From Halothece sp. PCC 7418 (GTDB lineage Bacteria; Cyanobacteriota; Cyanobacteriia; Cyanobacteriales; Rubidibacteraceae): DNA of 64,000 bases. The stretch is taken from the NCBI RefSeq assembly GCF_000317635.1, contig NC_019779.1, forward strand, positions 1,116,001 through 1,180,000, written 5' to 3'. Below, piece by piece: positions 26,562-35,938 of this stretch. Each line of letters opens with the position of its first letter. The first letter of the stretch is position 1. The notes beneath the pieces are model-generated. The model did no database searches. It had not been told where the DNA came from and worked only from the letters and a program-made list of their open reading frames with translations. Made by a program: the position numbers and the translations under genes.

Positions 26562-27539
26562 TTAAGATTTCGATTTAAAGGGCGTTTTCTTTTTCTTCTT
26601 ACTTTTCTCTTTCTCGTAGTTAATTTCTTTTAATTTTTTCATGATGCGCGAGAAGTATTCCTGTAAATAAGTTTCAACGGTTGTCATCTCATTGGGGTTA
26701 AACCCAAAGATATCATAGACTTCACTCATGTCCGCATCAAAAGACTGACCACTGACTAAAACATTGGCAAAAATGAGGCGATCTGAGGCATTCCGTGTCC
26801 ATTCAAAAAACCGCATCGCCCGCGCCAGAAACTGTAATAATCCCATGGGAAGCCGAGAAATTTTGGCATTTTTCCCAGAGAGATTTTCACAAATATTAAT
26901 AATTTCTTCTGCGGTCCAAGGGCGAGATCCCGCTAGGGGAAAGGTTCGTTTTGCCGTTTCTGGGACTTCTACCGCCCGCACCGCAAACTTCGCAATATCT
27001 AGGGTATCCATGTAAGCAATGGGGGTGCTTTCTCCTGTTACCCAAACCGCTTGGTTATCTAAAATGGGGATGGCATATTGGGGAATTAAACCCTGCATAA
27101 ACCCACAAGGGCGGAGAATGGTGTAGTCGAGATCCGTTTCTGCTAAAAACTGTTCGGTACAGTGTTTAATATTCATTAACGGCACATCAGGATAGTTCTC
27201 CGCATTGAGAATGGAGAAAAAGATATAGCGTTTGATTCCCGCAGCTTCTACCGCTTGTATAAAAGCCACTTTTCCGTCCCAATCTACTTCTTTGATGCTG
27301 AGAGCATCTGTTGGGCGGGCGGTGGCTGCATCAATGACAGCATCGACTCCTTCTAAGGTGCGCGGTAAGGTTTCGGGTTGACAGAGGTCGCCTTTGACGA
27401 GGTTCGCCCCCCATTCTTTAAGAAATGTTGCTTTTCTGGGATTTCTAACGAGGCATTTCACGTCATGACCTTCATCAAGCGCTCGTCGCACCACTTGTCT
27501 GCCAAGTGTGCCTGTTGCCCCAGCGATCAATATATTCAT
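26562..27539 (-). CDS. ycf39: Ycf39-like atypical short-chain dehydrogenase, photosystem II assembly factor
   Basis: Ycf39 (HCF244 in plants) is an NAD(P)-binding protein that, with high-light-inducible proteins, helps deliver chlorophyll to newly made D1. The sequence shows the Rossmann motif 'ILIAGATGTLGRQVVRRAL', 'DAVIDAATARP', the 'LDYTILRPCGFMQGLIPQYA' segment and the family's 'WVTGESTPIAYMDTLDIAKF'. The core matches the usual 320-residue length; the C-terminus ends in a Lys-rich tail (about residues 300-325). The start ATG is at 27539. It appears to be transcribed alone. Confidence 0.93.
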   Translation of the reverse strand: MNILIAGATGTLGRQVVRRALDEGHDVKCLVRNPRKATFLKEWGANLVKGDLCQPETLPRTLEGVDAVIDAATARPTDALSIKEVDWDGKVAFIQAVEAAGIKRYIFFSILNAENYPDVPLMNIKHCTEQFLAETDLDYTILRPCGFMQGLIPQYAIPILDNQAVWVTGESTPIAYMDTLDIAKFAVRAVEVPETAKRTFPLAGSRPWTAEEIINICENLSGKNAKISRLPMGLLQFLARAMRFFEWTRNASDRLIFANVLVSGQSFDADMSEVYDIFGFNPNEMTTVETYLQEYFSRIMKKLKEINYEKEKSKKKKKTPFKSKS

Positions 27540-27614
27540 TTATAAATATGAGAGTATCTTAAACTTTCTATAAGATTCTATCAAACTCTGTTACCTTCTG
27601 TACTAGGATGATAA

Positions 27615-28709
27615 TTATTTGTCAAAAAGATGACATTGGGCGCGATCGCGCAGTAGGTGATCACATAAAATCAGAGCCACCATTGCTTCCACCATGGGAA
27701 CTGCACGGGGTAACACACAAGGATCATGTCGTCCTCTCGCAGCGAGTTCGGTCGCTTCTCCACGACTGGTAACGGTTTCTTGGGCTTGACCAATGGTCGA
27801 GGTGGGCTTAAAGGCAGCCCGAAGAATAATATTTTCCCCGTTACTGAGTCCCCCTTGGATTCCGCCAGAATGATTGCTACGGGTGCGAATATTCCCAGTT
27901 TCATCGCTATAAAAGGGATCATTATGTTCACTTCCGAGCAGTAACGTCCCCGAAAAACCTGATCCGATTTCAAAGCCTTTACTGGCGGGAAGGGACATCA
28001 CGCCTTTCGCTAAGTCGGCTTCTAGTTTATCAAAAACGGGTTCTCCTAGTCCTTTGGGAACATTTCTCACCACACATTCCACAACGCCCCCAATGGAGTC
28101 TTTATCCCGTCGAGTTTGGTCAATCAGGTCAATCATTTGTTGGGCGCATTCTTCATGAGGACAGCGAACAATATTTTTCTCGACTTCCTCGCGGGTGACG
28201 GTATCAGTATCAATGGGGGCTTCTAAATCTTTAATCCGTTTCACATAGCCCACTATTTCGATATTGGCAAATTGACTAAGAATTTTTTGCGCGATCGCGC
28301 CTGCTGCGACTCGTCCAATAGTTTCCCGCGCTGATGAGCGTCCTCCCCCTTGCCAGTTACGAAAGCCATATTTAGCATCATAAGTCGCATCCGCATGAGA
28401 GGGGCGATAAGTCGTAGCCATTTCGCTGTAATCTTGGGGGCGGGTGTCTTTATTGGGAACTAACAGCGCGATCGGTGTGCCAGTGGTTTTCCCTTGAAAG
28501 ACTCCCGAGAGAATCTGACAAGTATCGGTTTCTTTACGAGGCGTGGTAATTTTACTTTGTCCTGGTCGTCGGCGGTCTAACTCCACTTGGATCTCTTCAG
28601 CAGAAATCGGAAGTTGGGGGGGACAACCATCAATGATCACTCCCACACCCCCGCCATGTGACTCACCAAAGGTACTGATCCGAAAAAGTTGTCCGAAGAT
28701 GCTACCCAT
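27615..28709 (-). CDS. aroC: Chorismate synthase
   Basis: AroC makes chorismate from EPSP, the last common step to aromatic amino acids, folate and quinones, and needs reduced FMN. Family signatures are all present: '[18 protein letters not shown]', '[20 protein letters not shown]' and '[17 protein letters not shown]', with '[20 protein letters not shown]' near the end. Its 364 residues are normal. The start is ATG 28709 ([10 protein letters not shown]). A family B repeat follows upstream of its start, between it and the region before the retropepsin gene. Confidence 0.97.
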   Translation of the reverse strand: MGSIFGQLFRISTFGESHGGGVGVIIDGCPPQLPISAEEIQVELDRRRPGQSKITTPRKETDTCQILSGVFQGKTTGTPIALLVPNKDTRPQDYSEMATTYRPSHADATYDAKYGFRNWQGGGRSSARETIGRVAAGAIAQKILSQFANIEIVGYVKRIKDLEAPIDTDTVTREEVEKNIVRCPHEECAQQMIDLIDQTRRDKDSIGGVVECVVRNVPKGLGEPVFDKLEADLAKGVMSLPASKGFEIGSGFSGTLLLGSEHNDPFYSDETGNIRTRSNHSGGIQGGLSNGENIILRAAFKPTSTIGQAQETVTSRGEATELAARGRHDPCVLPRAVPMVEAMVALILCDHLLRDRAQCHLFDK

Positions 28710-28745
28710 AGCGTTTGATTTGCAGTTGTTGTGAATAATAGGGAT

Positions 28746-28888
28746 ACAGAAGTTTCTACTCTTGTGAGGTACATTCTAAATTTTTGTTCTTCGTTCTTTG
28801 TTGGTTGTTAATCAATGAAGCACGAACCATGAACCATGAACATCCACCGACTCGCATTACGTACCTCAACAGACTAAGAAACGCTCTA
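28746..28888 (-). repeat. Dispersed repeat family B copy
   Basis: In the minus orientation it reads TCTAGAGCGTTTCTTAGTCT, then TTGAGGTAC, GCGAGTCGGTGGATGTTCAT, a run of GTTC-type heptamers, and ends near the GTACCTCAC arm at 28765-28773. Closely matches 36281-36434. Ends are approximate. It nearly fills the spacer between aroC and the retropepsin gene. Confidence 0.8.
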
Positions 28889-28916
28889 GAAGAACTATTT
28901 TATCAAGTTTTATTTA

Positions 28917-29447
28917 TTATTCGCGATCATGAAATTCCACCACATCCTCTTTAATGACCACATCGTAACGGCTAAAAAAGTTTTGTCCTAATAACCCCAT
29001 GGATAAAGCTGGAGAAATGACAACGACGACATCTCTTGCGGTAGCACCTCCAGCAGTAATCGACTCCACTCGTCCAGCGGGAAATTCAACTTCTCGATCG
29101 CTAGGGGTATTCGCCAGAAAAGTTCCTTCTTGTTTCACTCCTAACTGTTGCGCCACTTCTGGAGATAGCAGCGTTGCACTTGCGCCAGTATCAACCATCA
29201 TCTCAACAGTTCGCTCATTATTGAATCTGACATCAATAATGGGGATTCCCCCTTGACGACGTTTAATCGGTGCGCGAAATATACCCGATGTTGTGGTGGA
29301 AGTGCTATTCTCACAGAGCCCATTGAGATCAACAGGGTTACCATTGCTATCAAGCATATAACAGCCTTGATGTTCTTGAGCATAACTTTCACTGGGAAGC
29401 AGTAACAGTCCAAAACAACAGGTCAACAGAGCTAGGGGTCGCTTCAT
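28917..29447 (-). CDS. Exported retropepsin-like aspartic protease
   Basis: The 176-residue protein has a signal peptide (about 1-23, cleaved after 'ESYAQ'), a Cys-containing spacer and a single retroviral-type aspartic protease domain (about 65-172). The catalytic triplet is in 'VEMMVDTGASATLLSPEVA', the second conserved region is 'ALSMGLLGQNFFSRYDVVI'. Such proteins act as homodimers. Bacterial clan members are mostly periplasmic with unknown substrates. The start is ATG 29447. It is divergent from ald, with 130 bases between them. Confidence 0.88.
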   Translation of the reverse strand: MKRPLALLTCCFGLLLLPSESYAQEHQGCYMLDSNGNPVDLNGLCENSTSTTTSGIFRAPIKRRQGGIPIIDVRFNNERTVEMMVDTGASATLLSPEVAQQLGVKQEGTFLANTPSDREVEFPAGRVESITAGGATARDVVVVISPALSMGLLGQNFFSRYDVVIKEDVVEFHDRE

Positions 29448-29577
29448 GTTTTTTTTCTAGGTCTTAGTCAATATTTTCTCCAATATAGCGATTGGCTATT
29501 CGTCTTGATAGAGATTCAGGGAAATTAATAGATCTTGTAGCATAATCAAATCAGATCAGCACAGAAGGGATATTAAT

Positions 29578-30660
29578 ATGGAAATCGGCGTTCCCAAAGA
29601 AACCAAAGACCAAGAATATCGGGTGGGATTAAGCCCGAGCAGTGTTCGCAGTTTGTGTGAGAGGAAGCATCCAGTTTTTGTGGAAACTCAAGCGGGAGTC
29701 GGCGCAGGGTTTAGTGATCAAGACTACGAAGCAGCAGGAGCAACCGTTGTTCCTGATCCAAAATCCGCTTGGAATCGGGAACTGGTAGTTAAGGTGAAAG
29801 AACCGCTCCCTGATGAATACACTTATTTACAGAAAAATCAAGTTTTATTTACTTATCTTCACTTAGCAGCTAATCGTCGTCTCACCGAGGCTTTGATTGA
29901 TTCTGGCATCAGCGCGATCGCGTATGAAACCGTAGAACTCCCCAACGGGAAACTCCCCCTTCTGAACCCAATGAGTATTATTGCGGGGCGTTTATCGGTA
30001 CAATTTGGAGCGCGTTATCTAGAAAAACAACAGGGGGGACGCGGGGTTTTACTCGGCGGCTTTCCTGGGGTACGTTCAGGACGAGTTGTAATTCTCGGCG
30101 GTGGGGTTGTTGGGACGGAAGCTGCACGAATGGCGGTCGGAATCGGGGCGCAAGTCCAGATTTTAGATGTCAATGTGGAACGGTTAGCCGAACTGGAAAA
30201 CCTCTTTGGATCACGAGTGGAACTGCTCTATAGTAACTCTTCACAAATTGAAGCGGTCGTCCCAGAAGCAGATTTACTGATTGGCGCAGTTCTGACCACA
30301 GGAAAACGCGCCCCCAAGTTGGTGACGCGAGAACTGGTCAAACAAATGCGTGCAGGAAGTGTGATTGTTGATGTCGCTGTGGATCAAGGGGGATGTGTGG
30401 AAACCTTGCAAGTTACCTCTCATAGTCATCCCACTTATACCGAAGAAGGAGTGGTTCACTTTGGTGTTCCTAATATGCCAGGGGCTGTTCCTTGGACAGC
30501 AACTCAAGCCTTAAACAACAGCACTTTGCCTTATGTGATCCAGCTTGCGGATCAAGGCTTAACCGCCCTAGAAAGCAATCCGATTTTAGGGAAAGGGTTG
30601 AACGTTCAGAAACAGCAATTGATTCATCCTGCGGTTAAAGAAGTTTTTCCTGATTTATAG
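29578..30660 (+). CDS. ald: Alanine dehydrogenase
   Basis: Ald interconverts L-alanine and pyruvate plus ammonia with NAD(H). The 360-residue protein has the N-terminal signature 'MEIGVPKETKDQEYRVGLSP', the substrate-binding Lys and His regions 'LVVKVKEPLPDEY' and 'LFTYLHLAANRRL', and the NAD-binding loop 'VVILGGGVVGTEAARMAVG'. The start ATG follows AGAAGGGAT. The C-terminus ends in 'IHPAVKEVFPDL', close to known enzymes. It is transcribed alone. Confidence 0.96.
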   Translation: MEIGVPKETKDQEYRVGLSPSSVRSLCERKHPVFVETQAGVGAGFSDQDYEAAGATVVPDPKSAWNRELVVKVKEPLPDEYTYLQKNQVLFTYLHLAANRRLTEALIDSGISAIAYETVELPNGKLPLLNPMSIIAGRLSVQFGARYLEKQQGGRGVLLGGFPGVRSGRVVILGGGVVGTEAARMAVGIGAQVQILDVNVERLAELENLFGSRVELLYSNSSQIEAVVPEADLLIGAVLTTGKRAPKLVTRELVKQMRAGSVIVDVAVDQGGCVETLQVTSHSHPTYTEEGVVHFGVPNMPGAVPWTATQALNNSTLPYVIQLADQGLTALESNPILGKGLNVQKQQLIHPAVKEVFPDL

Positions 30661-30676
30661 AGATTTTTTTTGTTGT

Positions 30677-30709
30677 GAGGGGGAGACATTTTGTGGAACG
30701 TCTCCCCTC
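30677..30709. terminator. Hairpin between convergent ald and the 30719 gene
   Basis: GAGGGGGAGAC (30677-30687) pairs with GTCTCCCCTC (30700-30709) with one bulged G. There is no T-run after the stem on either strand, so terminator function is a guess from its place between convergent genes. Confidence 0.5.
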
Positions 30710-30718
30710 TGATCTAGT

Positions 30719-31288
30719 TTAATTTTCCACTTGCAAGGGAACTTCCTGATCCGATTCAGCTTGTTCAGCGACGGCTTGAATGAGTAACGGTAATCCCGCC
30801 CCTTTCAAGCCCCGACGAATTTTGTCTGATGTTTCCGTAAACCCAACAAAGAGAGGATAGGCTTTTTGCGTGCCTTCACTAAAGATATGCTCTTTACCAG
30901 GTGGCATCACCCATTCATACTCTTGGTTTAACCACACTTCCGTTTGTCGCCACCGACGGAGCAATTCTGAAAATTGTTCTTGGGGACGATGGATAAAGAC
31001 CATAATTTCCACCCCCATTTTGATTTTCCATTCAGGATCACAGGTAAGAAGGGCTAAATCACAAGGGAGTTGTACTGCTTTCGGGGCTGAGCAACTGTCA
31101 TCACTAGCAGATTTTCCACTGCGTAACCGAAGCAGAGGCAGTGGAATCGTAATCACACTTTCGTCTGGACGACGCAAACTGGGCAACATTTCCAAGTAGG
31201 GTCGATATTGACGCAGGAGCGCGATCGCGCTGTGACGGTTACTATATTCAGCAAGGAGGGTTTCGTATTGCGACTGTTTAATCAGCAT
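30719..31288 (-). CDS. Conserved-looking protein of unknown function downstream of pilC
   Basis: The product is 189 residues, soluble, with no signal peptide or recognised domain. It is mixed alpha/beta by eye ('IALLRQYRPYLEMLPSLRRP', 'GVEIMVFIHRPQEQFSELLR', 'QKAYPLFVGFTETSDKIRRG'). It begins 25 bases after the pilC stop on the same strand, so it is probably cotranscribed with the pilus motor genes, but that is not evidence of pilus function. The start is ATG 31288. I do not recognise the family. Confidence 0.7.
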   Translation of the reverse strand: MLIKQSQYETLLAEYSNRHSAIALLRQYRPYLEMLPSLRRPDESVITIPLPLLRLRSGKSASDDSCSAPKAVQLPCDLALLTCDPEWKIKMGVEIMVFIHRPQEQFSELLRRWRQTEVWLNQEYEWVMPPGKEHIFSEGTQKAYPLFVGFTETSDKIRRGLKGAGLPLLIQAVAEQAESDQEVPLQVEN

Positions 31289-31313
31289 AATTTTTCGGGA
31301 GCCAGTAGCAAGG

Positions 31314-32534
31314 TTAACCGAGTTCTTGAAAGACTTTGAACATAGGCAGATACATAGACAAGAGAATCACACCCACCATCACTGCCACGCCAACCATCAT
31401 AATCGGTTCAATTAAACTGGTGAGAGACTTCACTGCTTGTTCCACCTCATCTTCATAGAAGTCAGCAACTTTCATCATCATCGCATCAAGTTCTCCCGTT
31501 TCTTCGCCAATACTCATCATTTGAATCGCGAGAGGAGGAAATGCTTGTTTACGTTGCAGTGCCAGGCTAATCATACCCCCTTGCTGGACTTCTTGCTTCG
31601 AGGCTTCAATGGCATTAGCAAAGACTTTATTTCCTGCTGTATCACGAGAAATTTCGAGGGTGCTTAAAATGGGAACACCAGAACGGGTTAAAGTTCCAAA
31701 AATTCGACAGAATTTCGCCACCGCATTTTTTTCGAGTAAATCTCCGAAAACTGGAATTTTGAGCATTAAAGCATCAATTTGTAACCGTCCTGCGGGTGTC
31801 TTGTAGTATTGTTGGAATCCAAAAACTGTCCCACCAATAATTACAATAGGAATCAGCACTCTGGGGCTTCTTAAAAGGTCGCTGAGACTCAACATAAACA
31901 CGGTTAAAGCGGGTAGTTCTACCCCAAGGTCTTGGAAAATTCCAGCAAAAACGGGAATTAAAAACACCGTCATCCCAATGAACACGGCAAATGCAAATAA
32001 GCCAACAGCCACAGGATAAGCCATCGCTGACTTGATTTGCCCTTGTAGTCGCGCCATATCTTCTAAGAGTTTCGCAATACGGTTGAGAACTTCATCGAGA
32101 ACCCCACCTGCTTCTCCCGCTTCTACCATGCTCACATAAAGTTGGTCAAAGCATTCGGGATGTTTACTCATGGCATCGGACAGATTCACCCCTTGTTGTA
32201 CATCACTACCAATCACATTTAAAGCCTTTCGCAGTTTCGGATTATCACATTGTTCCGAGAGAACGCTTAAACAGCGAACAATCCCCACCCCAGCGTTGAC
32301 CATAGCTGAAAACTGACGGGAGAAAATGGCTTTATCCTTCACACCAACCCCCGATAGCCGTTCTTCAATCACGGATAAATCCATATCCAGATCGAGCCCG
32401 ACTTTCTTTGCCCGACCAATTTTGGGATATTTTCCCCGCAATAATCGTTGTGCTTCTACAGGGGAATTGGCATCTACTTTCTCTTTGCTGCGTTGACCTT
32501 TGGCATCTTGAACTTCTACCACATAAGTTGTCAT
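31314..32534 (-). CDS. pilC: Type IV pilus inner-membrane platform protein PilC
   Basis: PilC (GspF family) is the membrane platform on which PilB and PilT act. The 406-residue protein has two repeated T2SF domains ('FSRQFSAMVNAGVGIVRCL', 'KFCRIFGTLTRSGVPILSTL') each with the 'EAGEAGGVLDEVLNRIA' or 'GEETGELDAMMMKVADFYEDE' motif, and three membrane helices. The start ATG at 32534 gives 'MTTYVVEVQDAKGQRSKEKV', typical of cyanobacterial PilC. It lies 38 bases downstream of pilT. Needed for motility, phototaxis and DNA uptake in related species. Confidence 0.96.
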   Translation of the reverse strand: MTTYVVEVQDAKGQRSKEKVDANSPVEAQRLLRGKYPKIGRAKKVGLDLDMDLSVIEERLSGVGVKDKAIFSRQFSAMVNAGVGIVRCLSVLSEQCDNPKLRKALNVIGSDVQQGVNLSDAMSKHPECFDQLYVSMVEAGEAGGVLDEVLNRIAKLLEDMARLQGQIKSAMAYPVAVGLFAFAVFIGMTVFLIPVFAGIFQDLGVELPALTVFMLSLSDLLRSPRVLIPIVIIGGTVFGFQQYYKTPAGRLQIDALMLKIPVFGDLLEKNAVAKFCRIFGTLTRSGVPILSTLEISRDTAGNKVFANAIEASKQEVQQGGMISLALQRKQAFPPLAIQMMSIGEETGELDAMMMKVADFYEDEVEQAVKSLTSLIEPIMMVGVAVMVGVILLSMYLPMFKVFQELG

Positions 32535-32572
32535 GGTTTTATTTCCTCAACTAATCACTCATCTGGTCGGTT

Positions 32573-33685
32573 TTAACGACGTGCATTGGCTTTAACTTTT
32601 GCTTTCCCGGATGCTCCCGAAGTTAAGCGATAGAGTTCATCGGGCTTACTACTTTTCGAGAGAGCTTCTTCCATAGAAATCACCCCTTTATTCACCCAAT
32701 CGGCAAGAGACTGTTCCATGGTCTGCATTCCCAGTTTCATTCCCGTTTGGATGGAAGAATAAATTTGTGAGGTTTTTCCTTCTCGAATTTGGTTCGCGAT
32801 CGCGGGAGTGACCACCATAATTTCTTGGGCTAAGGCGCGTCCAAATTCACCGGGTTTGGGATTTTGTTTCTTCGGTAAACATTGACTAAACACTGCAATC
32901 AGAGATCCAGACAACTGTGCTCGGATTTGCTCTTGTTGTTCGGCAGTGAACACATCCACCATCCGATCCACGGTTGCTGCTGCCGAACTGGTGTGTAATG
33001 TTCCAAATACTAAGTGACCCGTTTCTGCTGCAGATACGGCGAGAGAAATCGTTTCTAAGTCCCGTAGTTCTCCCACGAGGATGATATCAGGGTCTTCCCG
33101 CAACGCTGCTTTTAAGGCATTGGCAAAACTCTTTGTGTCTTCCCCTTTTTGCCGTTGGTGAAAGAGACATTTTTCATTGGGAAAAACATACTCAATAGGA
33201 TCTTCAACGGTTAAAACGTGCTCATGACGGGTGCGATTAATTAAGTCTAAAATGGCAGCAAGTGTGGTTGTTTTCCCAGACCCCGTCGGTCCTGTTACTA
33301 AGATTAAACCACGGGGACGACCTGCCATTTCTTTCACTACATCGGGTAATCCTAACTTTTCGTAGTTAGGAATTTTTGAGGAGAGAGCCCGTAAGCAAGC
33401 AGCATAACAACCCCGTTCTTTATAGACATTAACCCGAAAGCGAGCCAGTCCTTTCACCCCATAAGAACAATCTAATTCCCAGTTTTGCTCTAACTGTTTC
33501 CGTTGGCTATTATTAAGCATCGTGAAAATCAGCCGTTGGGTTTCTTGGGGAGTAAGGGGGTCATCGGTTACGGGTTGCAGTTTCCCGTTATAGCGGAAAT
33601 AAACTGGTGCACCAGCTTGAATGTGCATATCCGAGCCTCCTTTTTCCACCAGTTGTTCCATCAAGTCTTCGATCATTAAATCCAT
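32573..33685 (-). CDS. pilT: Pilus retraction ATPase PilT
   Basis: PilT is the hexameric ATPase that depolymerises type IV pili. The 370-residue protein has the N-terminal 'KGGSDMHIQAGAPVYFRYNG' domain, Walker A 'LVTGPTGSGKTTTLAAILD', the Asp box and Walker B in 'EDPDIILVGELRDLETI', the His box 'TGHLVFGTLHTSSA' and a version of the retraction motif AIRNLIRE ('AIANQIREGK'), with Arg to Ala at the third position of the classic consensus. It is 38 bases upstream of pilC. The start is ATG 33685. Confidence 0.96.
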   Translation of the reverse strand: MDLMIEDLMEQLVEKGGSDMHIQAGAPVYFRYNGKLQPVTDDPLTPQETQRLIFTMLNNSQRKQLEQNWELDCSYGVKGLARFRVNVYKERGCYAACLRALSSKIPNYEKLGLPDVVKEMAGRPRGLILVTGPTGSGKTTTLAAILDLINRTRHEHVLTVEDPIEYVFPNEKCLFHQRQKGEDTKSFANALKAALREDPDIILVGELRDLETISLAVSAAETGHLVFGTLHTSSAAATVDRMVDVFTAEQQEQIRAQLSGSLIAVFSQCLPKKQNPKPGEFGRALAQEIMVVTPAIANQIREGKTSQIYSSIQTGMKLGMQTMEQSLADWVNKGVISMEEALSKSSKPDELYRLTSGASGKAKVKANARR

Positions 33686-33913
33686 TTTTGTTTCTCCAGA
33701 ATCTAAACATTAACTGCATCTAACTAACACTATACAATTAATAATTAATGATCTTCCGAGGGGGCCTTTGATCGTTATTTTTACGGAAATACCACTCTCT
33801 TAAAATTGATGGTTGGTTACAGCGTCTTACTGTTGTCCCCAGTAACGAAGAACAAATAACAAATAACAAAAATTAAGAATGTCCCTCGCCAGTTGAGAGA
33901 ATTGCTATATTAA

Positions 33914-35938
33914 TTATTCATTGTCTTGGAAACGAGGGGTCAAGCAATAAGGACAATCTAACCATTCGGGTTGCAGTTCTGCTGAGCAAGTATTACAAGT
34001 GAGTGAACTCTTCCGTTTCGCTTTCAGTTCTGCTTCTAGCCCCGAGTCGGTAAAGGTGACCCGTTCTACTTCGTCTAAGGTGGTGTATCCTTCTCGCACC
34101 AGATTCAAACTATAAGCTAGTAGTGTTTGCATCCCTTCCTCAACCGCAGCTTCTTTGATTCTTTCTGTGGGGGCCCCTTCGTTAATTAGCATTTGTAAGG
34201 TTTCACTCATTGCCATGATTTCATAGACCCCAGCACGCCCTTTATAACCAACGCCGTTACATTTACTACACAATTTATTTTGCTTTCGGGCTTGTTCAAT
34301 TTCATCGGGTTGTAGGGTATTGGCTTTGTAGAAGGTGACTTCTTCTTCTTTGGTTGCGGATAAACCAAACCGAGCCAGTTCCTCTTGAGTCGGGTTGTAT
34401 GGGATACGACATTGACTACACACCCGACGCATTAAACGTTGGGCAAGAACACCAATTAACGAACCGGAAATCATAAAGGGTTCTACTCCCATTTCATCTA
34501 AACGCGCGATCGCGCCCGCAGCATCATTGGTGTGTAAGGTCGTTAAAACCAAGTGTCCCGTTAAAGCAGCTTCAATTGCTGTTTTTGCGGTTTCTTTGTC
34601 TCGGGTTTCCCCCACCAGAATAATATCAGGGTCTTGACGGAGAAATGACCGTAAGATGGAAGCAAAATCCATCCCTTTTTCCCGAATCACCTGCACCTGG
34701 GTAATCCCCGGTAAGGCATATTCAATGGGGTCTTCTGCGGTGCTAATATTCACCCCTGGGTCATTGCGCTCGGCGAGAATCGAATACAAGGTGGTTGATT
34801 TCCCCGAACCCGTGGGTCCAGTCACCAGAATCAGACCAAAGGGGCGACTCGCCATATCCCTGACGAGATCCAAACTTTTCTGGTCTGTAATTAATTTATC
34901 CAGTCCCAGTTGCGTCGCACTGTTATCTAAAATCCGTAGTACAATCTTTTCCCCATAACGACTGGGAAGCGTGCTCACCCGAAAATCCACATTACGCCCT
35001 TTATATTTCCGACGAATCTTGCCATCTTGAGGCATCCTGCGTTCGGCAATATCTAACTCAGCCATAATTTTAAAGCGAGCCGCGATCGCGGGAGAAATTT
35101 TAATCGGTAAGTTGTCAAAGGTTTCTTGAAGAACACCATCACGGCGCATCCGCACCCTCACATATTCTTCTTGAGGCTCAATATGAATATCAGAAACTCC
35201 ATCCTTGAGGGCTTTAATTAAAATCCGATTCACTAAGTTAATAATCGGCGCTGCTTGTGCATCTCCCAATGACTTTTCTAGGTCAGCATCTGTATCGTCA
35301 TTGACCTCTTCCAGCCCTTCCATATCAAGATTAGCGATGTCTTTCGTAACATCAAGTTGATCCTCTTCTTCCGCTTCTTCTTGCTGCGCCGATTGCTCAT
35401 CCAAATATTTGCCAATAATTCGTTCATAATCGTCCAACGTCATCACCACTCGCTGAGGGATAAACCCTTTGGGGCGTAAAATGCGCGTTAGATCATCTTG
35501 GGCGGTCAGTTCATCTGGATTGACCATTCCCACTAACAAGGATGGAGGGCGGGTGTCTCGCTTGGACAAAGGCAGCAACTTGTGACGACGACAGAGGTCG
35601 AGGGGGATAATGTCATCAATCAATTCTGCAATCGGATACTCTTCGAGATCTGTAACCTCTGGATCGAGAGACTCGACCCCATAATAAATTTTTAATTCAA
35701 ATAAATGATGTTTTTTGTACTGACGATAGAGTTCAGGCGGTAATTCTTTACCAGTAACTTCACTCAGCGCTTCGGTAAAAGATTGCTTGCCTTCTGATTG
35801 AGTAACTTGTTGTCTGGCTTGTTCAATTTCCTTACTACTAGCATAGCCAGCTTGAATCAATTTATTCCCAAATGGGGAGGAGTCACGTAATGTGGTTAGG
35901 GCTCTTTGACGTTTTTTGGCAGATGAGGAATAAGTCAT
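33914..35938 (-). CDS. pilB: Pilus assembly ATPase PilB
   Basis: PilB powers pilus extension. It has an N-terminal MshEN/GspE-N-like region (about residues 20-190), a linker, and the ATPase core with Walker A 'LVTGPTGSGKSTTLYSILAE', 'RQDPDIILVGETRDKETA' and the His box 'LTGHLVLTTLHTNDA'. A tetracysteine motif (CSQC...CSKC) and an extra C-terminal zinc-ribbon (CNTC...CPYC) are visible. I prefer ATG 35938 (MTYSSSAKKRQ), giving 674 residues; a TTG at 35971 adds 11. pilT begins 228 bases downstream, an unusually wide gap, so pilB may be transcribed separately. Confidence 0.94.
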   Translation of the reverse strand: MTYSSSAKKRQRALTTLRDSSPFGNKLIQAGYASSKEIEQARQQVTQSEGKQSFTEALSEVTGKELPPELYRQYKKHHLFELKIYYGVESLDPEVTDLEEYPIAELIDDIIPLDLCRRHKLLPLSKRDTRPPSLLVGMVNPDELTAQDDLTRILRPKGFIPQRVVMTLDDYERIIGKYLDEQSAQQEEAEEEDQLDVTKDIANLDMEGLEEVNDDTDADLEKSLGDAQAAPIINLVNRILIKALKDGVSDIHIEPQEEYVRVRMRRDGVLQETFDNLPIKISPAIAARFKIMAELDIAERRMPQDGKIRRKYKGRNVDFRVSTLPSRYGEKIVLRILDNSATQLGLDKLITDQKSLDLVRDMASRPFGLILVTGPTGSGKSTTLYSILAERNDPGVNISTAEDPIEYALPGITQVQVIREKGMDFASILRSFLRQDPDIILVGETRDKETAKTAIEAALTGHLVLTTLHTNDAAGAIARLDEMGVEPFMISGSLIGVLAQRLMRRVCSQCRIPYNPTQEELARFGLSATKEEEVTFYKANTLQPDEIEQARKQNKLCSKCNGVGYKGRAGVYEIMAMSETLQMLINEGAPTERIKEAAVEEGMQTLLAYSLNLVREGYTTLDEVERVTFTDSGLEAELKAKRKSSLTCNTCSAELQPEWLDCPYCLTPRFQDNE

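Noticed and set aside
34656-34958. Open frame of about 100 codons opposite pilB
   Set aside because: It lies fully inside the conserved ATPase core of pilB on the other strand and has no family resemblance.
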